From NCBI RefSeq assembly GCF_026339875.1, contig NZ_JAPEPZ010000011.1, positions 1-15,367 of the forward strand: a DNA stretch of 15,367 nt, written 5' to 3'. The stretch comes from Streptomyces sp. NBC_01571 (GTDB lineage: Bacteria > Actinomycetota > Actinomycetes > Streptomycetales > Streptomycetaceae). The position numbers and the translations under genes were made by a program. This document shows positions 7,199 to 12,395 of the stretch, in pieces; position 1 is the stretch's first letter; every line of letters starts with the position of its first letter. Below the pieces are notes generated by a model that was not told the origin of the DNA, ran no database searches, and was given only the letters and a program-made list of their open reading frames with translations.

Positions 7199-7224
7199 GG
7201 GAGGAGAAATCTCCCCACCTCTGC

Positions 7225-7253
7225 CTTACACTCGGCAATGACTGCTAGGTCAA
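7225..7253 (-). promoter_or_regulatory. Promoter of the replication operon
   Basis: On the minus strand a -35 TTGACC (7248-7253) and a -10 TGTAAG (7225-7230) are separated by 17 bp. Transcription would start near 7218, giving a leader of about 60 nt that contains the hairpin at 7162-7198 and a further GGAGA/TCTCC inverted repeat near 7203-7214. Confidence 0.65.
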
Positions 7254-7328
7254 CGCGAACCCGTTCCGGGACTTCGACTCTGCTTGAGGCTTCGATTCCT
7301 CATGCAGAGCCCGGTGCGGGTTTTCGCG
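7254..7328. other. Long imperfect intergenic hairpin upstream of the replication promoter
   Basis: Nested complementary blocks AACCCG/CGGGTT, CCGGG/CCCGG, CTCTGC/GCAGAG and TGAGG/CCTCA fold into one hairpin about 75 nt long, flanked by CGCG on both sides. The apical arm with TTCGATT recalls a tRNA T-arm, but no full tRNA fits. The hairpin lies between the 7408-7635 gene and the -35 box of the replication promoter. It may end transcription of the former, or be a protein site or a remnant RNA. Confidence 0.45.
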
Positions 7329-7407
7329 TTTGCGGATCTTGTTTTTGGTTTTGTGCAGCTTACGCCGCGTACCGGACACCTCTACGCGCGGTAGGGACAC
7401 CACTCGG

Positions 7408-7635
7408 TCAGGTGGCGTTCGGAGCCTTGCCACGCAGGATGCTCAGGATCTGGGCCAAGGCTTCCTGGTGCTGTGTGAGTGCGGCCTTCATCTGCTCCTG
7501 GCCCTTCTCCAGCCGGTCGAGCGACGCGGTGTGGTTCGCCAGGGCGATGGTGTGCTCGGTCTGCTTGTCGATCACCCGCTGGAGCTTCTCGTTCAGGATG
7601 CGGGCCATTTCCTGGCTGATCGGGTCTTCCGGCAT
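7408..7635 (-). CDS. Small coiled-coil protein
   Basis: This 75-residue protein has an ATG at 7635 and a strong GGGGAGGA ribosome binding site. Residues 5-70 are almost wholly helical, with hydrophobic residues at heptad-like spacing (ILNEKLQRVIDKQTEHTIAL... LDRLEKGQEQMKAAL), so a coiled-coil oligomer is likely. No catalytic motif is seen. Octamer cluster F lies immediately upstream, between this gene and the repressor gene that precedes it by about 54 bp. The gene may be cotranscribed with the repressor or expressed from a site controlled by the octamer-binding protein. It points toward the replication operon, so a copy-control or adaptor role is conceivable. The family was not recognised. 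Confidence 0.7.
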   Translation of the reverse strand: MPEDPISQEMARILNEKLQRVIDKQTEHTIALANHTASLDRLEKGQEQMKAALTQHQEALAQILSILRGKAPNAT

Positions 7636-7655
7636 CTGGGCTTTCCTCCCCTTGG

Positions 7656-7687
7656 TGGCGTCATGACGTCGTGGGTTCGTGACGTCC
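7656..7687. promoter_or_regulatory. Octamer cluster F
   Basis: Of four contiguous octamers, two match YGRCGYCR fully, the fourth differs only at its last base, and the third (TGGGTTCG) is degenerate. They lie directly between the ribosome binding site of the 7408-7635 gene and the stop codon of the GntR gene, with which they nearly abut. Confidence 0.6.
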
Positions 7688-7688
7688 T

Positions 7689-8483
7689 CTACTGCTTTGG
7701 TGTGACCGGTTCAACGGGCCACTGGGCTGACTCATCGCGTCGCAGCTCACTGACCAGCTCTACACGGTCGGCGGGGATGACGCGGGATGTCACCTCGATG
7801 ATCTGTTCAGTCTGGGCGGACTTGCCCGCCCAAAGCAGCTCGAAGATGGGTGCCTCAGTGCTGATGTCCAGGAGCGTGGCTTCTTCGCGGCTGGGCAAGC
7901 GACCCCGGCCGTATTCGGTCCAGGAGATTGGACCGTGGCCAGCCTCTTCCAGCCGGTCCAGATAGCCGCCTGGCCCGGTGTTCGGCTCGGCTGCTTGCGG
8001 CGCGTCCCGGACGACTTCGGCGGACAACCAGGTGTCAACGATCTGGAATGGGGGCTCCCCTGCGGGAGAGGTCACACGGCGACGTCGAAGGACGGCGATG
8101 CCGGGCTCTATCCCGAGGACTTCCGCGATCCGCTCAGGGATGGGCTCGTAACTGGTCACTGGCCTGCCGTGGGTGTCCCAGGGTTCGTCAGGGGAGGACG
8201 CCGCAGGGCCGACATACCCGCGTCGAGGGTCGCGATAGATGAGCTGTCCGCGGCTGATCCGACGTCGCTGCACTCGCCAGTCCAGGACTCGGATGCCGGC
8301 CTTTTTGACGACCCTGATCAGCCCCTCGCGCTCCAGCACCCCGAGTGCGGAGCTGATGACTCCGCGCCCGACGCCGTAGGTATCCGTGAGTTCGGCATAC
8401 GTCGGCAGCTTGGCGCCGATTGCGTACTCACCCTCATGGATGCGCGCTCGCAGATCATCCGCGACCTGCTCATAACGGGGCAT
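7689..8483 (-). CDS. GntR/HutC-family repressor (KorSA/TraR type) of the transfer operon
   Basis: This 264-residue regulator has an N-terminal winged helix-turn-helix (residues 3-67, with KLPTYAELTDTYGVGRGVISSALGVLEREG as the recognition region) and a C-terminal ligand-binding UTRA-like domain (about 90-250). The ATG at 8483 follows a GGGAGG ribosome binding site; the longer in-frame extension would run into the operator DNA and is rejected. In Streptomyces conjugative plasmids, repressors of this class bind palindromes in front of tra genes and prevent lethal unregulated TraB expression. Two GTACCGGTAC palindromes and a half-site lie in the divergent region 8525-8609, so it very probably represses the plus-strand transfer operon and itself. 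The UTRA ligand is unknown. Confidence 0.9.
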   Translation of the reverse strand: MPRYEQVADDLRARIHEGEYAIGAKLPTYAELTDTYGVGRGVISSALGVLEREGLIRVVKKAGIRVLDWRVQRRRISRGQLIYRDPRRGYVGPAASSPDEPWDTHGRPVTSYEPIPERIAEVLGIEPGIAVLRRRRVTSPAGEPPFQIVDTWLSAEVVRDAPQAAEPNTGPGGYLDRLEEAGHGPISWTEYGRGRLPSREEATLLDISTEAPIFELLWAGKSAQTEQIIEVTSRVIPADRVELVSELRRDESAQWPVEPVTPKQ

Positions 8484-8524
8484 GTGCCCTCCCTTCCTCA
8501 GTACAGGAGTGATCCTCTCACAGG

Positions 8525-8544
8525 AAACAGTACCGGTACTGTTT
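8525..8544. promoter_or_regulatory. Operator O1, perfect palindrome
   Basis: AAACAGTACCGGTACTGTTT is a 20-bp perfect palindrome between the divergent GntR and sigma-factor genes. It overlaps the first two bases of the plus-strand -35 box, so occupancy should block the transfer promoter. Confidence 0.8.
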
Positions 8545-8571
8545 GACACGATGCCAGCCGGAGGGCAATAT
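8543..8571 (+). promoter_or_regulatory. Promoter of the transfer operon
   Basis: TTGACA (8543-8548, a perfect -35) and CAATAT (8566-8571, a weak -10) are separated by 17 bp. The promoter is bracketed by operators O1 and O2, leaving a 5' leader of about 130 nt before the sigma-factor gene. Confidence 0.65.
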
Positions 8572-8585
8572 CAGTACCGGTACAG
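8572..8585. promoter_or_regulatory. Operator O2 and downstream half-site
   Basis: CAGTACCGGTACAG carries the same GTACCGGTAC core as O1 and directly follows the -10 box. A further half-site, GCAGTACCG, lies at 8601-8609. With O1, the spacing gives the repressor sites on both sides of the promoter. Confidence 0.7.
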
Positions 8586-8706
8586 CTTGCCTCCATGGAA
8601 GCAGTACCGACCTGTGCACGAAAGCGGCCCCAGGGTTGGCGTCCTACCGCCGCCCAGGGGCCTGAGATCGACACCCGTTCTGACCCACAGAAGGGACCGA
8701 TCCTTC

Positions 8707-9219
8707 ATGGATCGTATCGACGCTTCGCAGCTCTCCGCAGAAGCCGCGGAACGCCTTGACAGGCTGTTCCGCCTCTACTCCGGCCGGGTCCTGGCCTACG
8801 CCGTGACCCGCGCCAAGTGCCCCGCCGACGCCGCCGACATCGCCGGTGACGCCTGGGTGCTGGCCTGCCGGTACATCAGCGGCCTCCGGGCTGACGACGA
8901 CCACGCCATGCCGTGGCTCTCGTCGGTCGTCCGGACCGCGGCCCGCAACCACTACCGCCCTCGCCGCGCGAGTGAGCAGCCCCGGGACTGGACGGACGCC
9001 GTGGCGTCCTTCTCTCTCCAGGCCGCCCCGCCGGCCTATGCGGACGTGCTCGCCTTCGCCGCGCTCACGCCCCGCCAAGCCGCCGTCTGGAAGCTCAAGT
9101 CCCAGGGCTTGAGTGACCGCCGGATCGAGCTTCGCCTCGGTCGGTCGGAGACCGCGATCCGCAAGCGCAAGCACGCGGGTGCCCGCCGTCTCCGCTCCTC
9201 CATGGCGCTGGCCCGGTGA
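8707..9219 (+). CDS. ECF-like RNA polymerase sigma factor
   Basis: This 170-residue protein starts at ATG 8707 after AGAAGGGA. Region 2 covers about 15-85 (DRLFRLYSGRVLAYAVTRAK... DIAGDAWVLACR), including the core-binding helix and a -10 recognition segment with AARNHYR. Region 4 covers about 118-165 (LTPRQAAVWKLKSQGLSDRRIELRLGRSETAIRKRKHAGARRLR), a clear sigma-4 HTH. The length is typical of minimal ECF proteins, and no anti-sigma gene is adjacent. It is the first gene behind the repressor-controlled promoter and is followed 6 bp later by small coupled genes. It may switch on further transfer promoters once repression is lifted, but it could instead act as a non-sigma DNA-binding regulator. 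Confidence 0.8.
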   Translation: MDRIDASQLSAEAAERLDRLFRLYSGRVLAYAVTRAKCPADAADIAGDAWVLACRYISGLRADDDHAMPWLSSVVRTAARNHYRPRRASEQPRDWTDAVASFSLQAAPPAYADVLAFAALTPRQAAVWKLKSQGLSDRRIELRLGRSETAIRKRKHAGARRLRSSMALAR

Positions 9220-9225
9220 TGGGCC

Positions 9226-9327
9226 GTGAACGTTCTGCTCTCCGTGCTGCGGCACATGTGGCAGTGCTCCGGCTGCGGGGCTTGGATCGTCGCGGACTCG
9301 AACCCCGGAAAGTGCGGGCAGTGCTGA
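9226..9327 (+). CDS. 33-residue zinc-ribbon-like microprotein
   Basis: A GTG at 9226 opens a 33-residue frame whose second half is WQCSGCGAWIVADSNPGKCGQC: two CxxC pairs 13 residues apart, as in small zinc ribbons. Its TGA (9325-9327) overlaps the ATG of the next gene by one base, and it starts 6 bp after the sigma-factor stop. This perfect tiling into the operon is the main reason to accept so short a frame. An internal ATG at 9256 would give a 23-residue form with no ribosome binding site. No function is assigned. Confidence 0.5.
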   Translation: MNVLLSVLRHMWQCSGCGAWIVADSNPGKCGQC

Positions 9328-9542
9328 TGTCCCTCTTCCGCCGGACCGAGAAGGCCGCCGACGACTTCGCTCGTACCGGGCGACTCCTGGAGGGACTGGA
9401 GGCCGCGTACGCCGCGCGTACCGGTGACCCGGCCTCCGACCTTCCGCTCACCGACTTCGAGGATGTCGTCATCGAGGGCGCGATGCCGCTGCCCGGCGAG
9501 ACGTACCCGCCCGCCGGCCACTCGTTCCCGAGGAGGGGCTGA
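9327..9542 (+). CDS. Small hypothetical protein of the spread operon
   Basis: This is a 71-residue protein. I prefer ATG 9327, which overlaps the stop of the preceding frame (TGATG), over the longer in-frame start at 9216, which would overlap both the sigma-factor stop and the whole microprotein. The N-terminal half (MSLFRRTEKAADDFARTGRLLEGLEAAYAA) is a probable amphipathic helix. The rest is acidic and proline-rich without known motifs (LPLTDFEDVVIEGAMPLPGE). No membrane segment or cysteine is present. Its place suggests a transfer accessory role only by context. Confidence 0.6.
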   Translation: MSLFRRTEKAADDFARTGRLLEGLEAAYAARTGDPASDLPLTDFEDVVIEGAMPLPGETYPPAGHSFPRRG

Positions 9543-9544
9543 CC

Positions 9545-9865
9545 ATGGCCAAGCCCAACACCAAGCCGTTCGACCGCCAGATCCGCGAGGCCGAGTCCAA
9601 GCTCCAGCGCGTCCGCAACGGCGAGATCAGCGCCCTGTCCGGCGGTGAACAGGCCCGCGCCTTCCTGCACATCGGCCGTGGCGTCCGCCGGGTGATCCGT
9701 GGCAAGTCCACGTCCGGCCCGGACCGAGCCGTGGACCGCGTGTTCGCGGACGCCGAGGAGCGGATTGGCGCCGAACTTCAGGCCGCCAGGACCGCCCGCC
9801 AGGCCGTCATCTCCGAGGCCGCCACCGCCAAGGTCGCCAAGCGCGCCGAATCGAAGTGGTGGTGA
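9545..9865 (+). CDS. Small basic helical protein
   Basis: This 106-residue protein starts at ATG 9545, 2 bp after the previous stop, with AGGAGGGG (9531-9538) as ribosome binding site. It is strongly helical and basic (FDRQIREAESKLQRVRNGEIS..., RGVRRVIRGK, then ERIGAELQAARTARQAV...), ending in KRAESKWW. Heptad-like leucine and isoleucine spacing suggests a helical hairpin or coiled coil. No catalytic residues are seen. Genes of this size and character are common in the spd region of Streptomyces plasmids, but the family was not recognised. Confidence 0.75.
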   Translation: MAKPNTKPFDRQIREAESKLQRVRNGEISALSGGEQARAFLHIGRGVRRVIRGKSTSGPDRAVDRVFADAEERIGAELQAARTARQAVISEAATAKVAKRAESKWW

Positions 9866-9867
9866 CC

Positions 9868-10035
9868 ATGGCGAGCGAGAAGGCCCTGAACCCGCCGAAG
9901 GGCGAGTGCCGCCAGTGCTGGCTTCACGCCTACGACAGCCGCGAGCAGCACCAGCACCTGGCCCCGCGCGAGGACTGCCCGGCGTGTGTGTCCCACATGG
10001 GCGGTCGCTGCCCCGACTCGATGATCGTGCGGTGA
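9868..10035 (+). CDS. Cysteine-rich small protein, pRL2-8-like (tentative)
   Basis: This 55-residue protein is tiled between neighbours (2 bp after the previous stop, 4 bp before the next start). It has CRQC (14-17) and CPAC (37-40) pairs with histidines between and after them (H20, H28, H30, H43) and a last cysteine C48, a probable zinc-binding fold. The pattern PPKGECRQCWLHAYD...CPACVSHM recalls from memory the small 'pRL2-8'-type proteins of Streptomyces plasmids; this assignment is uncertain. The role in transfer is unknown. Confidence 0.65.
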   Translation: MASEKALNPPKGECRQCWLHAYDSREQHQHLAPREDCPACVSHMGGRCPDSMIVR

Positions 10036-10039
10036 CGGC

Positions 10040-10339
10040 ATGAGGACCCTGATTGCCCTCCCCGTGTTCTACGCCGTCTCCCGTGCGCCGCAGCTCCTGG
10101 CCGCGCTCGTCGGGCTCGGCCTGGCCCTCGGGACCCGCGCCGCCGGCGCCTCCCCGCTGGGCATGGTCGCGGTCGCCCTCCTCGGCCTCCTGGCCGTCCG
10201 GCTCGCCTGCGCCCTGCCGGTCCTGCGCCTGCCCAAGGGTGGACGCCGCGCCGTGCGGGACGCGTGTTGGCAGGCCGCCGACGCCGTGGCCGACTGGGCC
10301 CGCTGGACCTACGTCCCCTCCCCCGACGACTCCCACTGA
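10040..10339 (+). CDS. Small membrane protein of the spread region
   Basis: This 99-residue protein starts at ATG 10040. Two hydrophobic segments are visible: about 3-33 (IALPVFYAVSRAPQLLAALVGLGLALG) and about 39-63 (PLGMVAVALLGLLAVRLACALPVL). A short basic cytoplasmic loop (LPKGGRRAVRDAC) and a helical tail rich in tryptophan (WQAADAVADWARWTY) follow. Small membrane proteins next to spdB are typical of Streptomyces plasmid spread modules, where they assist passage of plasmid DNA between mycelial compartments. The exact family was not identified. Confidence 0.7.
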   Translation: MRTLIALPVFYAVSRAPQLLAALVGLGLALGTRAAGASPLGMVAVALLGLLAVRLACALPVLRLPKGGRRAVRDACWQAADAVADWARWTYVPSPDDSH

Positions 10340-10349
10340 CTCCCCGTGG

Positions 10350-10381
10350 TGACGCCACGACGCCACAGCGCCACAGCGTCA
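10350..10381. promoter_or_regulatory. Octamer cluster C upstream of spdB-like gene
   Basis: Four contiguous octamers follow the pattern: the first two match YGRCGYCR and the last two carry CAGCG in place of CGRCG. GTGGTGACGC (10346-10355) and GCGTCACCAC (10376-10385) form an outer inverted repeat. The left 27 bp (10343-10369) are identical to 2411-2437 at cluster B. The cluster ends 27 bp before the GTG start of the next gene. Confidence 0.65.
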
Positions 10382-10407
10382 CCACGGTCCCGAAAGGACA
10401 GCTCACT

Positions 10408-11565
10408 GTGAAGTTCAAGACCGAGAAGCGTTCCCGCGTCGTCCAGCACACCCGTGACGGCATCACCCACGACGTCACCGAGCCCTACGAGATCCGGACG
10501 CCCGTCATGCCGGCCGACTGGGACCAGTACGCCATCAAGGCAGCCGTCACCGTCGTCGCGCTCCTGACCGCCGTGGCGGTCGTCTGGTCCACGTACTCCA
10601 TCGGCGCCCTCCTGGACGGGGGCATGGGCTACGCCGGGGCCGCCGTGTTCGACGCCGCATGGATCGTCAACGTCCTCATGGAGTACCTGGCCCGGTTCGA
10701 CCCGGCCAAGCGGTCGTTCTCCAAGAAGGTCGGCTGGCTCCTCCTGGCCGCCACGATGGGCTCGATCTTCTGGCACGGCCTCCTGGCCGGGTCCGTCGCC
10801 CTGGGGGTCGTCGGCGCGGCCGTCTCCCTGTTCGCCAAGGTCCTCTGGATGGGGATCATGCGGTTCATCAACCGCGACCTGTCCCAGGCGGACCAGCAGT
10901 GGGTGAAGGCGGAGATCAGCCGCTCGAACGCCCAGCTCGCCATCGCAGGTGTCCGCCGCCAGGTCGCCCGTGCGGAGAACCGCGCCGCCCTGGAGCTCCT
11001 GGCCGCCGAGCAGACCCGCACCGAGGTCTCCGACTGGATGGCCACGACCGCCCCGGCCGTGGAGGTCAGCACCGCCCCGGCCGCCGTGTCCGCCGGAACG
11101 TCCACGGCATCCGCCCTCACGTCCGCCCCGGAAGGTGACGCCGCGACGCTGCGACGCCGTGACGTCACCAAGCCCGGAAACCCGCTGTTTCAGGCCCCCG
11201 CCATCCGCAAGGATGAGGACGGATATCCGGCGGATGACGAGTTCGCCCAGGTCAGCGCGACGGACAACGTGCACGCCATCCGCCCGGACGTCCGCCCCGC
11301 CCCGGAGACCACGCCCGAGCCCCCCGCCGCCGCCCACGCCGACGACGACCGGGTGCCCGAGCAGACCCCCCGCCGTCCCTCCATCGCGTCCGCCGTCCGC
11401 AAGGCCGTCCAGGACGGAGTGATGGACGCGGAGACGATCGTCCGCTCCCTCGGAGAGCGGTTCGACCGCACCGAGGACCCGAAGTTCGCGGCCACGGTCA
11501 AGCGCTACGTCCGCGAGGCCAAGCAGGAGCAGACCGACGACCAGGCCCACGGCCTTTACCTGTAG
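10408..11565 (+). CDS. spdB: SpdB-like multi-pass membrane protein (DUF2637 type)
   Basis: This 385-residue protein starts at GTG 10408 behind GAAAGGACAG. Residues 40-150 carry four hydrophobic helices: about 43-62, 73-92 (GYAGAAVFDAAWIVNVLMEYLARFD), 107-128 and 130-150. This is the layout of DUF2637/SpdB proteins, which help spread plasmid DNA through the mycelium after TraB-mediated transfer. A helical cytoplasmic segment follows (about 155-212), then a long Ala/Pro-rich disordered tail. A compact C-terminal segment (about 323-375) repeats helices and may bind DNA or a partner. Octamer cluster E lies within the tail at residues 244-254. A 16-bp-stem terminator follows the gene. Confidence 0.8.
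   Translation: MKFKTEKRSRVVQHTRDGITHDVTEPYEIRTPVMPADWDQYAIKAAVTVVALLTAVAVVWSTYSIGALLDGGMGYAGAAVFDAAWIVNVLMEYLARFDPAKRSFSKKVGWLLLAATMGSIFWHGLLAGSVALGVVGAAVSLFAKVLWMGIMRFINRDLSQADQQWVKAEISRSNAQLAIAGVRRQVARAENRAALELLAAEQTRTEVSDWMATTAPAVEVSTAPAAVSAGTSTASALTSAPEGDAATLRRRDVTKPGNPLFQAPAIRKDEDGYPADDEFAQVSATDNVHAIRPDVRPAPETTPEPPAAAHADDDRVPEQTPRRPSIASAVRKAVQDGVMDAETIVRSLGERFDRTEDPKFAATVKRYVREAKQEQTDDQAHGLYL
11136..11167. promoter_or_regulatory. Octamer cluster E inside the spdB-like gene
   Basis: All four contiguous octamers fit YGRCGYCR closely. The cluster lies in sequence encoding a disordered tail and is read DAATLRRRDVT. It is arranged in the same reading frame as cluster D in the replication gene, although the two proteins are unrelated. 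Confidence 0.65.
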
Positions 11566-11570
11566 CCCCC

Positions 11571-11617
11571 ACGGCCGGGAGTGTCCCCCAAGACAGTCCC
11601 AGGACACTCCCGGCCGT
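11571..11617 (+). terminator. Terminator after the spdB-like gene
   Basis: ACGGCCGGGAGTGTCC (11571-11586) and its exact complement (11602-11617) form a 16-bp perfect stem with a 15-nt loop, starting 5 bp past the stop codon. It separates the sigma-to-spdB block from the next genes. No long T-tract follows. Confidence 0.75.
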
Positions 11618-11674
11618 CTCTCCAGGTCAACACACCAATCCAACGTCCAATGTCCCCCTGAAGGGATCACCCTC

Positions 11675-11854
11675 GTGAGCTACGCGACGTACATGGAGAA
11701 GGCGGAACAGATCCTCGAATCCGCCCGCGCGATCCTCAACGACAAGCCGGACGAGCGACAGCTTCAGCGTGCCCGCGCCGCCATCACCCTGGCTGAGGCG
11801 TACGGCCGACTGGCCAGCATCGCCTCCCGCAAGGAGCGGGAGGAGTCGCGATGA
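11675..11854 (+). CDS. 59-residue helical protein
   Basis: GTG 11675 follows AAGGGA (11661-11666), and the stop overlaps the next start as ATGA. The protein (MSYATYMEKAEQILESARAI... QRARAAITLAEAYGRLASIASRKER) is nearly all helix, an amphipathic helical hairpin with an alanine-rich face. It starts after the terminator of the spdB block, so it must have its own promoter or rely on read-through; none is clear in 11618-11674. The family was not recognised. It is too short for a longer-ORF filter but well supported by coupling and ribosome binding site. Confidence 0.65.
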   Translation: MSYATYMEKAEQILESARAILNDKPDERQLQRARAAITLAEAYGRLASIASRKEREESR

Positions 11855-12186
11855 GCTACGTACAGACCACCCACGGCGCCGACTTCTTTGGCCAGGACAC
11901 CCACAGCACCAAGGCCGTCCGGGACCTGGCCGCCTGCGCCCGCGGCTGCCTCCCGTACGACGTCCGCGAGCCCCTGGCCCGGCTCCTGGAGTTCGCCGGC
12001 ACCGAGACCGAGGCGACCATCCCGGCCGACCAGGCCGAGACGTTCGCGGACCTCCTGCGGACCGTGGCCAGCCACCGCTTCACCAAGGCCAAGGCCGCCA
12101 AGGTCGCCCGCCTCCTGGGTGACTCGGCCGCCCGCGCGGCGGCCGAGGGCGAGCCCTGGACCTGGACCACGACCGCCACCGGATGA
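11851..12186 (+). CDS. Hypothetical protein coupled to the preceding gene
   Basis: This 111-residue protein starts at ATG 11851, overlapping the previous stop, with GGGAGGAG in the end of that gene as ribosome binding site. It is mainly helical and soluble: an N-terminal SYVQTTHGADFFGQDTHSTKAV segment, a helical bundle (about 25-95) with CARGC, and a short Trp/Thr tail (EPWTWTTTATG). No membrane segments or known motifs are seen. Similar small proteins sit upstream of traB on Streptomyces plasmids, but no function is assigned. A hairpin follows at 12195-12221. Confidence 0.75.
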   Translation: MSYVQTTHGADFFGQDTHSTKAVRDLAACARGCLPYDVREPLARLLEFAGTETEATIPADQAETFADLLRTVASHRFTKAKAAKVARLLGDSAARAAAEGEPWTWTTTATG

Positions 12187-12194
12187 CCTGTCCG

Positions 12195-12221
12195 GTCCGG
12201 GCGAGAAAGTCCGGCCCGGAC
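12195..12221 (+). terminator. Hairpin after the 11851-12186 gene
   Basis: GTCCGGGC (12195-12202) and GCCCGGAC (12214-12221) form an 8-bp perfect stem with an 11-nt loop, 9 bp past the stop. It has no T-tract, so terminator function is inferred. Confidence 0.5.
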
Positions 12222-12319
12222 TGTCACACGGAGCCCGAAAACCACACCTCTACCAAGTGAGACCCCGAAATCCGGGTGTCAGTCCCACCAGCCAAGATCC
12301 ATCCCATAGGGGATTCGCT

Positions 12320-12366
12320 CCCGCCCGGCAGGCCCCACTCCTGCCAGAGATTGCCTGCCGGGCGGG
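12320..12366 (+). promoter_or_regulatory. Strong hairpin in the leader of traB
   Basis: CCCGCCCGGCAGGC (12320-12333) and its exact complement (12353-12366) form a 14-bp stem with a 19-nt loop, ending 29 bp before the traB ATG. It may serve as terminator, attenuator or transcript stabiliser for tightly controlled traB. Bases 12222-12319 show only weak further inverted repeats and no clear promoter. Confidence 0.55.
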
Positions 12367-12395
12367 CCGGGTCCCCCGAGTACGAGGGGAACTCG

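Noticed and set aside
7254..7328. tRNA gene or tRNA-derived att site
   Set aside because: The TTCGATT arm is suggestive, but one extra base breaks the T-stem and no matching acceptor, D or anticodon arms could be drawn. No integrase is present.
7245..7433. 62-codon basic frame on the minus strand
   Set aside because: GTG start without a convincing ribosome binding site, overlap with the 7408-7635 gene, and passage through the long hairpin and the replication -35 box; not convincing as a gene.
8482..8706. N-terminal extension of the sigma factor
   Set aside because: It would start before the promoter and cross both operators; ATG 8707 has a proper ribosome binding site.
8990..9015. Seventh octamer cluster in the sigma-factor gene
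   Set aside because: Only about two units (GGACGCC, GTGGCGTC) fit and register is lost on both sides; probably chance at this GC content.
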